Assembly: GCA_963920575.1 (NCBI GenBank)
Contig: OY986970.1
Span: forward strand, 14,281,588 to 14,345,587
Origin: Narthecium ossifragum
Taxonomy: Eukaryota > Streptophyta > Magnoliopsida > Dioscoreales > Nartheciaceae
Length of the DNA stretch: 64,000 nucleotides
Direction: 5' to 3'
Within the stretch, counting starts at the first letter, position 1, and each line of letters opens with the position of its first letter. Position numbers and translations under genes: made by a program. Below the pieces are notes generated by a model. It ran no database searches, was not told where the DNA came from, and saw only the letters and a program-made list of their open reading frames with translations. Positions 30,840 to 42,344 of this stretch are shown here, one piece after another.

Positions 30840-31700
30840 ATCGAAGGAGATCGATCTCATGTAGAAATGAGATCGATCTGCCTCGAGGCGATAGGTACCA
30901 GTCCTGGTCACCCCGCGGGATCGATCTCCACCCATATGGAGATCGATCTCGTAGGTGGCGTATGACGCACTGACGCCAGCCGCCAAGAGATCGATCACCC
31001 TCCCAGGGAGATCGCTCTCGCTCGGGCGGGGTGGGCCACCCCAACCGAGATCGATCTCATCCCATGAGATCGATCCGGATTGGGTTCACCGTCGGCCGGA
31101 CGGCGAGGAATACCGCTGGAATCCGCAACCAAACCTCACCAAACAAGGTGGGCTGGTAGATCCAAGTACCACGAAGCTACTCAAGGCTTCAAAACCGGAA
31201 AACATCAACTACACAAGGAGATCTATTGAAATCAAAACCGGATTTCAAAACCTTTAAAACAAGCCGGAGTCTTTGAGAGGGATCCCTCCACAGAGCTGCT
31301 TCGATCCACGAAGCCTAGCCTAGGATCTTCCTCACGCCGTCACGGTTCCAACGAGCTTTTAGCTCCAGAAACGGTGGCCGGAGGAGGGATAACGGAGGAG
31401 GAAGGAGGGCTGCCGGAGCAGGGGAAGAAAACAGGGCCGGGAGGAAGAAGAAGGAAGCAGAGAAAGAAAGGAAAGAGGAGGGGAAGGGGATAAGGCCGGG
31501 GAAAGCCGGCGAAGGCGGGGGAAAGGTGAAGGAGGAGAGCAAAAGTCTCCCCTACCTTGACAGGGGAAGCGACGACCATCGCCATGGCCGTCCTTCGATC
31601 TCCACCGCCAACGACTTCCAGGCACAGAGAGATCGATCTGCATGTCATGCCAGATCGATCTGGTTAGCAAGGCCAGATCGATCTCACCACAAGATGAGAT
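30840..31700 (-). repeat. GAGATCGATCTC palindrome cluster, second LTR
   Basis: The counterpart of 18044-18845. GGAGATCGATCTCATG, GGGATCGATCTCC, CAAGAGATCGATCACC, CCAGATCGATCTGG and others appear at 30847-31075 and 31630-31705. The second group has more copies than in the plus-strand relative (an extra CCAGATCGATCTGGTTAGC and ACAAGATGAGATCGATCTCC). Confidence 0.75.
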
Positions 31701-31921
31701 CGATCTCCTTTGCCCAGAAAGGCAACCTTGGGCTGGGACTCAAGCCCAAGCCCAGATCTTCCGGTCCCGGGTCCACCTAACCTTTCTAAACAAACACAAG
31801 CACCAAACAAGTTCTGTGTGTGCACACCCTGTGTGAAACGACCGCCAAGGCGCAATTTCCCAAATTGCCCTTGGGGTCAACAACAAGCCACGGGGATAGA
31901 GGGGCGGGTCCTAACGTAGTT

Positions 31922-32583
31922 CCTATTTATGAGTCCTAGTTGGTTTAGTCAAGTCACTTGCTTACTTATTTAATTCCTGGTTATTAGGAGTCAGTTGAGA
32001 TGTGATTGAGTCTTATTAGGAAAGTCTAATTACTTGCTGATTAAAGCAAGGTAGTTCTCAAGTTAGAGTAGGACTCTCTTGAGGCCTCTATAAAAGGACC
32101 TCCATAGCTTGTATTAGGGTATGACGAATTATGAGAATAAAATAGAGTTATTAGTAGGTTAATTTAGTCGTAGATGTAACCCTAGGAGTAACACTTAATC
32201 TTCCACAAATCCCCCAGCCACCTTCATCTCTCTCTATTGTCGGATTCTCTCTCCACCAGCCGTCCACCATCCATCGCCTCCCGTCGCTGCCATCTACGGT
32301 GCACGTCCCCATCACCGGCGTCCATCCTTGGCCGCCGCACCTTCTCCGCCACCTCCCTTGGCTTGGATCTCCAAGAGAAGCCATCCAACCATAGAGGAAG
32401 GTGCAAGGTGGCTCTTATCATCCGTCTTCCTCCTCCAGTCTTCGCCTTCCTCGTCGAATACCTAGGGTCCTTCTCCTAAAACCCTAAAGGTATCTCTCGA
32501 CCTAGCCATAGATTTGGCTAAGGAGGATCCGAGACCAGGCAAGAGACCAGGTACGAAAGCCCTAGAGAAGGTGCATCGTATCA
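31922..32583 (+). mobile_element. Reina 3' LTR, second part
   Basis: Resumes after the nested LTR and runs to GGTGCATCGTATCA. TATAAAAGGACCTCC near 32091 is its TATA box. Confidence 0.85.
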
Positions 32584-33085
32584 TCCATGTGGCAACTGTA
32601 TGAAGAAGGTAATCCGAATGTTGGAACTGTAGGGAGCCCAGTTGTAAGTATGACTACTTAGTCGCTTACCAGAATCCTCTGTTCAAACGATTAGTGCCAG
32701 CTTCGTTGGCATCGAACCTACGTCCACCTTCACGTCCTCTTATTATCCACCCAACTGAATTGGGGGATGAAGATGAGGAAATTAGCTAGCCCCTTGTTAT
32801 TCGCCCTACTGGGTGGGGAGACACGGAACAATCTCATACTAATTAGGGGCAATCAGCCAAAGGAAAAAGGAAAGCAACCAATTGAAGTGCATGTTTATAC
32901 CAAACTTCTCCAGAAGACAAAGATCGGGTCGCCTTTGAAAGACCGCCCGTGCATGCATAAATAGATTTCATGCTTTACGTGCAAAAAGGGAACCATGAGA
33001 TATGCTTAGCTATCTACATGGGCATAGACATTTCCCATGTTCATGCAAGCTACCCGTACCTTGTATGTGTGTGATGCTCTCCATG
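32584..33085 (+). pseudogene. Old retroelement fragment beyond the Reina element
   Basis: Presumably continues the plus-strand Gypsy fragment of 23282-23587. Short frames remain (YQNPLFKRLVPASLASNLRP; LIIHPTELGDEDEE, repeated in altered form as LVIRPTGWGDTEQ), but I recognise no domain. It ends at the purine tract of the Tat element. Confidence 0.3.
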
Positions 33086-33125
33086 TTTTTTTTTCTTTCT
33101 TTCTTCTCTCCTTTTTTTTTTTTTT
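33086..33125 (-). promoter_or_regulatory. Polypurine tract, 40 nt
   Basis: On the minus strand 40 consecutive purines, A-rich with GGAGAGAAGAAAGAAAG in the middle, lie where the plus-strand primer should be. No LTR follows. Confidence 0.65.
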
Positions 33126-33256
33126 GAGAAGGAAAATTTGAGTATAAAATTTATTTATGTAAAGTCTATACTCATATGTGGGTGGGAAACTCGCAAAATG
33201 CGGAGTTCTTTATTTAGGCTATCAGTTTAGGCTCTTGAAGCTCGGAGCGTACATGT

Positions 33257-33822
33257 TTAGGAATAATATCGCTTAAGAAACTTGCCATTCACCGGAGGTG
33301 GGGTATATTCACCATCCGGGGAAATAATTTTATAAGCTCCATTGGTATAGACCTCTTGAACTATGAAAGGCCCTTCCCATTTAGGATCAAATTTCCCTTG
33401 GGTTCTTCTGGCGACGACCATGGGTCGGACCACGGCGAGGACCAGGTCTCCGACTTTGAACGAGCGGCGCTTCACTTTCTTGTCGAAGGCTCTGGAAACT
33501 CTGGCTTGGTACATTTCTAGATTTTGCTGGGCCTCCATGCGCCGTTCTTCTAGGCCATCGAGCTCGTCGAGCCTTAGCTTTGCAGCCTGGGTCTTCTGTC
33601 AAGCCTTCATGTAGAGCGACTCTGAGGGAAGGTACCTGGATTTTGAGAGGAAGGACTGCTTCCCCTCCAAAGACAAGCGAATAAGGGGTTGCCCCCGTCG
33701 GAGTCTTCATTGTGGTACGGTATGCCCAGAGATTCTCCAGCAGCTTCTCGTGCCATTCCCTCTTTGTCTTTATGAACTACCTTCTTCAGGAGCTTGCAGA
33801 GGACCTTGTTAAATGCCTCTGC
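33257..33822 (-). pseudogene. Tat integrase, C-terminal part
   Basis: Continues integrase beyond the stop near 33823. A frame with TPTGATPYSLVFGGEAVLPLK (33700-33640; shown in part) is followed, after a shift near 33540, by MEAQQNLEMYQARVSRAFDK and KVGDLVLAVVRPMV, then KFDPKWEGPFIVQEVYTNG and FLKRYYS, ending at 33257. This is the DNA-binding C-terminal domain. There are two frame changes within 570 bp. Confidence 0.75.
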
Positions 33823-35490
33823 CTATCCGTTGGCTGCGGCGTTATATGCCGATGAGAAACGGTGCTTAATTTTGTACTTGGCGCACAATCCCTCTACATT
33901 TCTGTTTTTGAAAGGTGTGCCGTTGTTTGAGATAATTTTTGCAGGGATCCCAAATCGGTAGATAATGTGCCTCTTGATGAACTGTACTACCATCTCCCCC
34001 CTCGTATTTTTTAAAGGAACAGCTTCCGCCCATTTGGAGAAGTAGTCGGTTGCTGCTAGGATATATGAGTGGCCTTTCGACGAAGATGGCTGGATGGGGC
34101 CCACGATGTCTAACCCCCATGCTTCAAAAGGCCAGGAGACGCTCGTAGGATGAAGTGGCTCCGGGGGTTGGTGTATGAAGTCTGCGTGAATTTGGCAGAC
34201 GTGACATTTCCTAACATACTCGATGGAGTCGTGCACCATAGAAGGCCAGTAGTATCCCAAATGCTTTAGCTGGTTATACAATTTAGGACCTGACTGATGT
34301 GCTCCGCAGATGCCCGAGTGGACTTCTTGAAGTGCTGACGCCGCTTCTTCATTAGAAAGGCATCGGAGTAAGAGCCCGTCGTACGACCTCCGGTATAATG
34401 CGTCATTGACACAAGTGTATTTCGTCACCCTTCTTCTTAGCCTCAACCTCTCTTGGGGATTTGTAGGGAGTACCCCGGACATGAGATCATCAAGGAAGGG
34501 GTCTCTCCAGTCAGCTGTTTGTATCTCTGATGTGGAGACGACATTGACGAGAGTTGGCATATATATGTTTGGAACTTCTTCAAGTAGGGGAATGAGGACT
34601 CGCCTCTCCTCAACCCTTACTTCTAACGTTCCTGAAGGTGAGAGGACCATGGCTGCAGCTAGACCAGCTAGAGCATCCGCCTTTTGGTTTTGGGATCGTG
34701 GGACGTGTTGAATCTTCAGCTCCTTGAAGCAGTCGATGAGTCCCTTGGCCCTGATAAAATAAGGAATTAATTCTTCTTTCTTGACTGCATAAGTGCCGAG
34801 GATTTGATTTATGATGAGTTGAGAATCTCCGTAAGCGTTGAGCGGGTCCATCCCCATTTCCAGCGCTATCTCTAATCCGATAACGAGGGCTTCGTACTCT
34901 GCCATGTTGTTGGATGACGCTGAAGTTAGTGCGAAGGAATACGGGATCAGGGCTTGCGTCGGAGTGACAAAAATTATTTCTGCCCCCGCTCCTGAATGTC
35001 TGCATGCTCCGTCAAAGTACATTTCCCAAGGAAGTTGAATGTCGGTGACGAATACTTCTTCATCTGGTAAATCATCTTCTACAGTTGCATTGCTTGGCAC
35101 CGGATGAGCGGCGAGAAAGTCCGCCAGGGCTTGCCCTTTGACAGCCTTTTGTGGGATGTATGTTATGTCGAACTGAGATAATAACATCGCCCATTTTGCG
35201 AGTCGTCCGGAAAGGACTAACTTTTTTAGAATATAACGCAAGGGATCAGTTTTGGAGATGAGCTGTATGGGATGCTCTAAGAGATAATGCCGAAGCTTCT
35301 GAGCGGTGAACACTAATGACAAGCACACTTTCTCCATCTCCGAATAATTATGCTCGGCCCCAACCAAGGTTCAGCTAAGATAGTAGAGGGCTCTCTCCTT
35401 GCCTTCGTCATCATGCTGCGCAAGCAAAGCTCCCAGCGATCCGGGCAGAGCTGCCGTATACAGGATCAAGGGCTTTCCTTTGACAGGGGA
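33823..35490 (-). pseudogene. Tat RNase H (two domains) and integrase
   Basis: The frame recovers after a frameshift near 35540 with GLINPPVLASPVKGKPLILY, then hits TGA at about 35368. It continues from 35367 to 33823 without interruption. First RNase H: GAEHNYSEMEKVCLSLVF ... HYLLEHPIQLISKTDPLRYI. Second RNase H: WEMYFDGACRHSGAGAEI, SSNNMAEYEALVIGLEIAL, YGDSQLIINQILG, QKADALAGLA, with its catalytic residues. Integrase: CHVCQIHADFIHQ, WGLDIVGPIQPSS (first Asp), but IISNNGTPFKN has Asn where the second catalytic Asp belongs, and a TAG interrupts before the catalytic Glu region (33822-33820). The integrase is therefore dead twice over. Confidence 0.85.
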
Positions 35491-35492
35491 GG

Positions 35493-38357
35493 CTAGAACC
35501 GGCGGGTTGATGAGACCTTTATGCTTTGAAAAGCGTTTTGGCAAGATTTATCCCATTCGAACGGAGCTCCTTTCTTCATGAGATGAGAAAATGGTTTGCA
35601 ACGACCAGCCAAATTGGAGATGAACCTTCGTATGTAGGCGAGTCGTCCTTGTAGGCTCTTGAGCTCGTGAAGATTGCGAGGCGGAGGCATCAACAAGATT
35701 GCCTTAGCTTTAGCGGGGTCGACTTCGATTCCTTGTTTGCGAACCACGAACCCGAGAAGCTTGCCGGACGTGACACCGAACGCGCATTTCATTGGGTTCA
35801 TCTTCAAGTTGTACCGCCTTAGCCTTTCGAAAACTTTGGTGAGGTGTTTGAAGTGATCTTGTCTATGCTTCGTCTTCACCACTAAATCATCGACATAGCA
35901 CTCCACGATGTCATGAAGAAGATCGTTGAAGATGACCGTCATGGCTCTTTGATAAGTGGCCCCCGCGTTCTTCAACCCGAACGGCATCACTGTATAACAG
36001 AATATGCCTTTCGGTGTGCGAAAAGCGGTAAGTTCCTCGTCTTCGGGAGCCATTTTTATTTGGTTGTACCCCGAGTATCCGTCCATAAAAGACAGAATCT
36101 CATGACCCGTGGCTGCGTCGACCATGAGTTCCGTAATGGGTAGCGGAAAGTCATCTTTTGGGCAGGCTTTATTTAGATCCCTGAAATCTATGCAGATTCT
36201 CAGTTGACCATTCTTCTTCTTCACGGAAACGATGTTTGCGAGCCACTTGGGATACTGCACCTCCCGGATGAAACCTGCGTTGATAAGTTTGTCGACCTCA
36301 GTGATGATTTTTGGGATCAACTCGGGTTGAAAGCGTCTCTGAGACTGCTTGATGGGGCGAACATCTTCTTCTGTGGCGAGACGATGGACAGCTACATTGA
36401 CATCCAAACCTGGCATCTCCTTGTAGCTCCAAGCGAACACGTCTCGATTTTGCCGAAGAAAGAGAATAAATTGATTCTTCTCGTCCGGCGTCATATGAGA
36501 GCTGATGAATGTTGGACGAGGATCATCTTCTGCCCCCAAGTTGATTTCTTCTAAGTCGTCTACAGTTGCTTGACCACCGTCTTCGAGCTGTGGCGGCGCT
36601 CCTTGGAGATCGACGACATCTATGGAAGTGGCGCATACTTGGAACTCATATCCGAGCCCTGTTCTGCCAAAGGTTAAGTCTTCGCCGTAACGAATGGCCT
36701 CTTTTTGCGATTCCGTCAGGAGATCTTCAAAGGGTTGTTTCTTGCCTCGACCTTCGCACAGACCTTCTCCGGAATTGATGTCATATCCCATGCGATCCAT
36801 CATATGGAGTGACTTTTGATCATAGAACAGTATGGGCAACCTTGTATTTGTCACTTGTGTATCTGCCGTGATCGGGGAAGCTTGTATGAACTTGACCGGT
36901 TGTCCGTACTTCATGTTCCCTTCATCGCCGCCTATTTCTTCATTCATCTGGGCTTTCCCTTTGTTTGGGGGCGGCTTGACGTAAGAAGGCAGGAGTCTTG
37001 GGAGAGGCACCGGGAAATCTTGAAGAAAGGATTTAGAGAGCTTCTCTTCAACAACTGTGAATATTGGATCTCCAGGCTTCCTTTGACTGCTTGGAACATA
37101 GCGATATGTCTTCTTCCCTTGTGGAGGCTTCTTCCCTTGCTGAACTTCCATGGTGAACCTTTCCGTGAAGCCCATATCCGCAGTAGGTGTGGGGTCACGT
37201 TTCTTCAGTTTTAACGGCGGTTCTAGATAGAACTTGGCGTCGGCAAAGAATGCTTCCCCTGGTGTGAATGGCTTCATGTCGGCGAACACCCTCTTGACGT
37301 CGCCTTCCGGAGTCTGATATTTGAAACACTGATGGAGTGTCGAAGGAAAAACCTTGTATTCATGGAGCCAAGGCCTCCCTAACAGTGCATTATAAGAGGT
37401 TCGAGCGTCGATAACGTGGAAAACGACGCTCGTAACCATGTCTTGAAATTTTAGTGCTAGATGTATAGAACCTAGCACATGTTGTCCAGCTTGGTTGAAG
37501 CCTTGGACTATTATGTTACTTGATGTCAAGTCATCGATGTCATATCCTAAGTCACGAAGTGTTTTGAGTGGCAGAAGATTAATTGCCGACCCGCAGTCTA
37601 ACATTACTCGTGACGTAGGAACGTTATTGATATCACCGGTCATTAATAACGGCCTATTATCAGGTTTTGCCCCGAGTAATAAGTCGTCATCGGAAAAATT
37701 TATGTTTAAGCTTTCGACTACATGGGCGTTAGTTTGGGGGACTTCTGCCCGGTAGTCGTCAGGAAAAGATAATGCAGTTATAAGAGACCTACAAAAATCA
37801 TGCGAGAGACACAAGGCATCGTACACGCTAAGCAATGCAGGTATTTTCTTTAAATGAGAGACAACATTGTACTTGACAGACTCGTTTGAGTTTACATCAT
37901 GCATTGCTTGTTGCGGTTCTTGGTCTCTTCCTCTTGGACGAGGAGGTTGGGAATCTGGAAGTCGGAGCCCGGAGCGAGTGACGACCTCGTTGACCTCGGC
38001 CTTCTCTTCTTCTGGGAAGCAGAGGGACTCATCATCATCTTCCAAAACTCCTATGGTGAAGCAAGGGCAATCTTCGGTGTCCCAAGGGACATTACTTTGA
38101 GGCACATGTGGCTTCCTAGCTCGGAAATCCATGGAGACTTGATGAATGAACCCTTCTATCTCTTCATGATTCATCACCTTTGTCAAGATCTTGTACTTCG
38201 GAGATCTGTGCCGCTTCGGCCTTGGTTGCCAATTTCGGGGAAGCGGAGGTCTTGGAGGGTTATATCTGGCGGCCTTAATCCTTTGGTTGAAGGCTTGTTT
38301 CTTCTTCTGTCTTTTGCTGAAGTAGGTTTTGCCGAAGCGATCATAACTCGGCTCCAT
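35493..38357 (-). pseudogene. Tat protease and reverse transcriptase
   Basis: The longest open frame of the window (954 codons). Starting in the gag-protease spacer (KTYFSKRQKKKQAFNQRIKA), it has the protease active site in VMLDCGSAINLLPL near residue 254, YNALLGRPWLHEY, and an acidic and Gly-rich region with MDRMGYDINSGEGLCEGRG that resembles a G-patch. RT follows: VSVKKKNGQLRICIDFRDLN, FMDGYSGYNQI, PFGLKNAGATYQRAM and the active-site CYVDDLVVKTK (near residue 835), then LLGFVVRKQGIEVDPAKAKA and the start of RNase H. It is cut off by a frameshift near 35540. The methionine at 38357 is not the true start, since the polyprotein comes from upstream gag. Confidence 0.9.
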
Positions 38358-39535
38358 GTCGGACCAGAACTCTTCATCATCCGAGTCAGCTCGTCCACCT
38401 TATTTGCTTCTTCAGGGCGTCGTGGCTCCGGGAGCTCTAGAAGTCCGATATCCAGCAAGCCCTTGAAGATGTCAGAGACCTCTTCCCTGGGAAAGGAGTA
38501 CTCCTTTTCTATCCTCTCTTTAAGAGTCTTTATCCGCCGTTGTGTCGGTTCCGACGAGCTATCCCTGGACCGAAATTGTTCTCTGGGAACGTAAGTCTCC
38601 TTTGGTTTAGGCGCATGTGTTGTGGAGGTTTGCAGCACTGCCTTCCCCTTTGGTGGGAGCTCTATCTTTCTTGGCACGATCTAGGACCCCATCTGTTGTA
38701 TGAGTTTTTTTTGGCTATATGGTGCAGGTAATTTTCGATGTCCGTGGCTTTAGAGGCCAATTCTTCGAAGGAGAGCGGACGAACACCCTGCAAGTATAGT
38801 GCCATCTCCGGACGCAGGTTGTTCATACACATCCGTACAGCTTCTGCTTCTGTGATGGGCTGCGGGCAGTGGATGCTTAAGTTCCTCCATCTGTTGATGA
38901 AATCCGCGGCCTTCTCGTGTGGACTCTGCTCAGTTTGGGTGAGCTCCATAATCCCCAACGCTCCTTTAGGTACTATAGAACCTTTGAAGAAATGCCTCCT
39001 GCATTTGTTCCCATGAGGCGATGGATCCCGGAGGCAGTTTGTTGTACCAAGTAAACGCCGGCCCAGAGAGGGTTTGGACGAACTGACGTAGTAACAGCGC
39101 ACCGTTATGAGCCGTGTCCTGGCAGGCCGCTAGGAAATGAGCAATGTGTTCATGCGGAGATCCACTCCCGCTAAACTTGGCGAATTGAGGCTGCCGATAG
39201 TTAGTTGGGTATGGGACCAAGTCTATATCCGCAGGGTATGGCTTCATGTATCCCAGCCTCATGGCATACTGGTTTTGCATGTGGAAGGCCCTCACGCTCT
39301 CGGCGACTAGTTTTTGTACAGTGTCAAGAGGTACCATATTGGGCGACACATTCGCATGAGAATTATTTTCAGCATGTGAATTATTTTCAGGAGGCACTTG
39401 AGCCCTGAGGCTGGCTATCTCGGCATCCTTCAGTTGTAGCGCGTTCCTCAATTGCTCCAACTCTTCTTCGACCGTGGTAGCAAAGACTTGGTAGCGCTCA
39501 GGTGAAGAGGATCTGCTTGTGGGCGACTCGTTCAT
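38183..39535 (-). pseudogene. Tat Gag polyprotein
   Basis: Gag builds the particle. The frame from 39535 has a coiled-coil stretch (VEEELEQLRNALQLKDAEIA), then the capsid core (YRQPQFAKFSGSGSPHEHIA, FVQTLSGPAFTWYNKLPPGS, SWEQMQEAFLQRFY). After a stop near 38966 and a frame change it continues from about 39000 in LGIMELTQTEQSPHEKAADF, INRWRNLSIHCPQPITEAEA and MNNLRPEMALYLQGV. From 38677 a third piece, ERIEKEYSFPREEVSDIFKG and LLDIGLLELPEPRRPEEANK, is back in the first frame. The end overlaps the next frame at 38357-38183. Confidence 0.8.
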
Positions 39536-40978
39536 CGGGGATTCAGGGAGAGTAGGAAATTGGTGTTCTTATGATGCCTCGGAAGCCACGTCTTTACTGC
39601 CAAGGGAGCGAGTGACGCTTCTAGTCCATGGACGGTTTGGCAAATTGACGACAACGCATTTTTGAGGTTCTTCGACTGCGGTTTTCTTCCTTCGTCTTTT
39701 TGGCGAAACACTTGAAGACGTATTGGAGGAAGTGGACATCTCATCGTCTTGAACTCCAATGGGCATTGCTGCCATGATATCAAATTCGTTCTCTTGAATG
39801 ACCTCCTCTGTGTTTTGACTTATCTCTGATGAAACCTCGGATGAGGTGGTCTTGAGTGATCATAGTAAGGACAACTTGAACCACCGGCATGGAACGGAGG
39901 ACGATGCGCAGCCAACCTTTGACTTCGTATTCTTTCCGACAGGCTTCTCTGCCTTGACAAGGACATGGGAGAACCGTGGTTTATTGAAGCTTTCTTCAGG
40001 CTGGAGACTGTCGTCATTGAAATGAAGGGTGATGGCGTCGCCTATATCAGAGCTCACTTCACCTTGAAGACTCTGCAGCTCCTGGGTGATGTAGTATGTG
40101 TAAGCTACCCGCATATCCTCGACGTAATTCTGACAAGTCGGGTGTTTGGGCTCCGCATTCCTCCGTTGGCGTTCATACTCTGCTCGGAGTAACTGAACAT
40201 AGCAGTACCGAACGTGGATCAATGCTTCATCATTTCCTGTTGCGTGGAGGCCAATCCAGGGTTTGTCGGGGTACACCTCGTAATGGGCTTCGTAATCAAC
40301 CTTAGGGGCTACCTGCGTCTTCGCAACAGATGGATAGATCATTTCGCCTTTCAGACCTTCGGCACATGGTGCGGAGATCGTCTGGATTGCAGAAGCTTCC
40401 TTGGCCACCACTGGTCTTCTCTTGGAAGTAACAAGGGTAAAGCCTTCGTCATCGGTCGAAACGGGTTCGACGCAAGTGACTGCCCCCGGCTGCCTCTACG
40501 GAACAAACGCCTTTGATTGTCTGGCTGCCACTGTGAGCGACTTGCTAGTTGGAACTTTGGCATTCTCGGCTTGATGGGTGCGAGATCCAGCTGAGGAGCC
40601 CCCGACACTTGGGTGATCTTGGGGAGTCTTCATCTTCATTTGGCGACTCGATCCCTTTGACGGCGCCGACATCTTTGGCTTGACACAAGATCCATTTGCG
40701 ACCATCTTGCTTTTGCCAGATCCAACTGAAGGAGCTTCATCGTCATGCTTCCTTTGATGAGCCCGTAACCCGTCTTGGCGAGTCACCATCTTCTCACGAG
40801 ATCCCACGATAGTCTTCGCTTGTGCATCGGAGGTAGCTGCTCCTGGAGTGGTGAAGGAAACTTTTGATGGCGTTGTCGGCATCGGAAGGCCGTCGCTTCC
40901 AATCGGGATATCAAACGAGAGGTCGCCGAAGCGAATAGTGACGAACGCTTCCAAAGTTGCCTGCGCCATATCCTTCAT
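39536..40978 (-). pseudogene. Tat/Ogre extra ORF (ORF1) upstream of gag
   Basis: Ogre and Tat relatives carry an additional ORF between the PBS and gag; its role is not known. Here the ATG is at 40978 and the frame is the same as gag. It reads AQATLEAFVTIRFGDLSFDI, a Lys/Ser-rich middle, then DYEAHYEVYPDKPWIGLHAT, VRYCYVQLLRAEYERQRRN and YVEDMRVAYTYYITQELQSL. In-frame stops occur at 40496-40498 (TAG), about 39860 (TGA) and about 39569 (TAA). All three fit a C-to-T change of CAG, CGA and CAA. A Lys/Arg-rich segment (SPKRRRKKTAVEE, about 39690) precedes gag. Confidence 0.7.
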
Positions 40979-41104
40979 TTAAGAAGTTAGATTTGTCAAG
41001 ATGTAAGAGTATATATGTATTTTTTTTATTTTGATGATTTGTTTTTCATCATCATTTTTTTTTCGTTTTCTTTTTTTGGATCTAGAGATGGGAGGTAAGG
41101 TGTG
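40979..41104 (-). other. Tat leader between PBS and ORF1
   Basis: Non-coding; on the plus strand rich in T runs (41014-41080). No further feature seen. Confidence 0.5.
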
Positions 41105-41122
41105 GTCCCACCGGGCGTGCCA
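41105..41122 (-). promoter_or_regulatory. Primer-binding site of the Tat element
   Basis: On the minus strand TGGCACGCCCGGTGGGAC begins five bases after the LTR end. TGGCACGCCC(A/G)GTGGGAC is the usual primer site at this place in Tat elements. Confidence 0.7.
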
Positions 41123-42087
41123 GATTTTGTTCATGGATAAAACGTCGATCTCGCGGGGACGAGACCTCTATTTTATTTCCGAGCAAATCAATTTTAATTT
41201 CATATCAGGAAATTGTAGGCACCACACCCCTGGATCTGCCAAATCGGCAGATCCATCATTTACATCCCCATAGGGAATACCTCCGATTCTAAATCCAATA
41301 AAATAAACATTTTATAATAAAAGAGAAAAGATCAAAAGAAAATGCATGACGTGAGGCTTTAGACCACCTTCATCGCCATGCACGCTGGTCTTGCCGCAGG
41401 GGGAGCTTCAAATCCGGTGGGCTTGAGAGCTTTGTTGTGCAAATATTTGAGAACACCGTCCAGCAAGATCCGACTCCTATTGTTGTGGGAGGAGCAGCTG
41501 CTGTGTTTGATGAAGCCGGCTTGGAGAAAAGGAGCCTAGAACCGGCTAGAACAGGGGAGCACTGGTTGGAACCAAGGAGGTGCGGCGAGCGGCTGGAACT
41601 TCAGTCGCCGGAATGATGATGGTGGCTGTCCCTCTTTAGGATGGGTTGATGTTCTTGCGCCGCGAGATCACCAGGGAGACGGAACAAACGCCGGCTGGAA
41701 CAGAGAACAAAAAAGAAACAGGGGAGTGGAGCTTGTCCTCAAAGCCGCCGGGAGAGAGAGCCTTCTCCGTCGCTGGCGAGGAATCAAGCTAGATACTCTT
41801 TGCTGGAGATCCAAGCCGTAGGATCAACGAGCAAGAGAGTGAAGCTTAGGCCACGAGATCAACGAGCCTCCTACAGCGTCGACCCAGAGACGCGAGCGTC
41901 TTCAATGGGTTTTGGCTGTGTGGGCTGGATCTACGCCGTCCGGTGATGCGCAACCTTGGAACGTCACCAGAACCTCTTCGTCTTCAACCCTCTTCTTCAG
42001 TTTCCTCTTCAGCTTCTCCTTCGATTTCTTCCACCAACTTCTTCTTCAGCCAAGAACTCAATACCTTCAGCCAAGACCAGCCTTCAG

Positions 42088-42155
42088 CCAAGACCCAGCT
42101 TCGACCAAGACCCAGCTTCGACCAAGACCCAGCTTCGACCAAGACCCAGCTTCGA
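42088..42155 (-). repeat. Four 17-bp tandem repeats in Tat LTR
   Basis: The plus-strand unit CCAAGACCCAGCTTCGA is repeated four times exactly, with degenerate copies on both sides (42060-42265). On the minus strand this lies just downstream of the TATA box, in the transcribed leader. Confidence 0.85.
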
Positions 42156-42335
42156 CCAAGCTTCGACCAGCCTTCAGACCGTTCGGAACCTCTTCAGCCT
42201 CTTCAACAGCTTTGAGCCAAGCTTCGACGTGATCTTCCACCCAGCTTCGACCAAGCTTCAACGCCTTCAGCCAAGACCAGCCTTCATCCTCTTTAACCCA
42301 GCTCCGACCAGCCCTTTCTTCAACCCATGCCTCCT

Positions 42336-42344
42336 CTATTTATA
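42336..42344 (-). promoter_or_regulatory. TATA box of Tat LTR
   Basis: TATAAATAG on the minus strand, about 1.2 kb before the LTR end. Confidence 0.55.

Larger units (their letters stand above)
27202..31916 (-). mobile_element. Tekay-type solo LTR, minus strand, with nested element; TSD TAGTT
   Basis: On the plus strand it opens TGTCGCGCCCAGACCCGCG and closes GGCGGGTCCTAACG, the reverse of the LTR at 17835-20189 with a mutated end. TAGTT flanks it (27197-27201 and 31917-31921). 27202-27750 matches 19640-20189, and about 30336-31916 matches 17835-19375. About 265 bp of LTR between these are missing at the site of the nested Reina derivative. Confidence 0.85.
23588..32583 (+). mobile_element. 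Reina-type chromovirus, internally deleted, with nested insertions
   Basis: It has both LTRs: 23588-24441, and 26943-27201 continued at 31922-32583. The flanking bases TTCAT (23583-23587) and TCCAT (32584-32588) are a TSD with one mismatch. The order inside is PBS, gag N-terminal coiled coil, proline-rich part, zinc knuckle, integrase and chromodomain. Protease, RT and RNase H are missing, so the internal region is only about 2.5 kb. The 3' LTR hosts a Tekay-type LTR (27202-31916). Confidence 0.8.

Noticed and set aside
37495..38731. Plus-strand frames of 60-231 codons
   Set aside because: Antisense to the Tat gag and protease reading frame, which has clear motifs.
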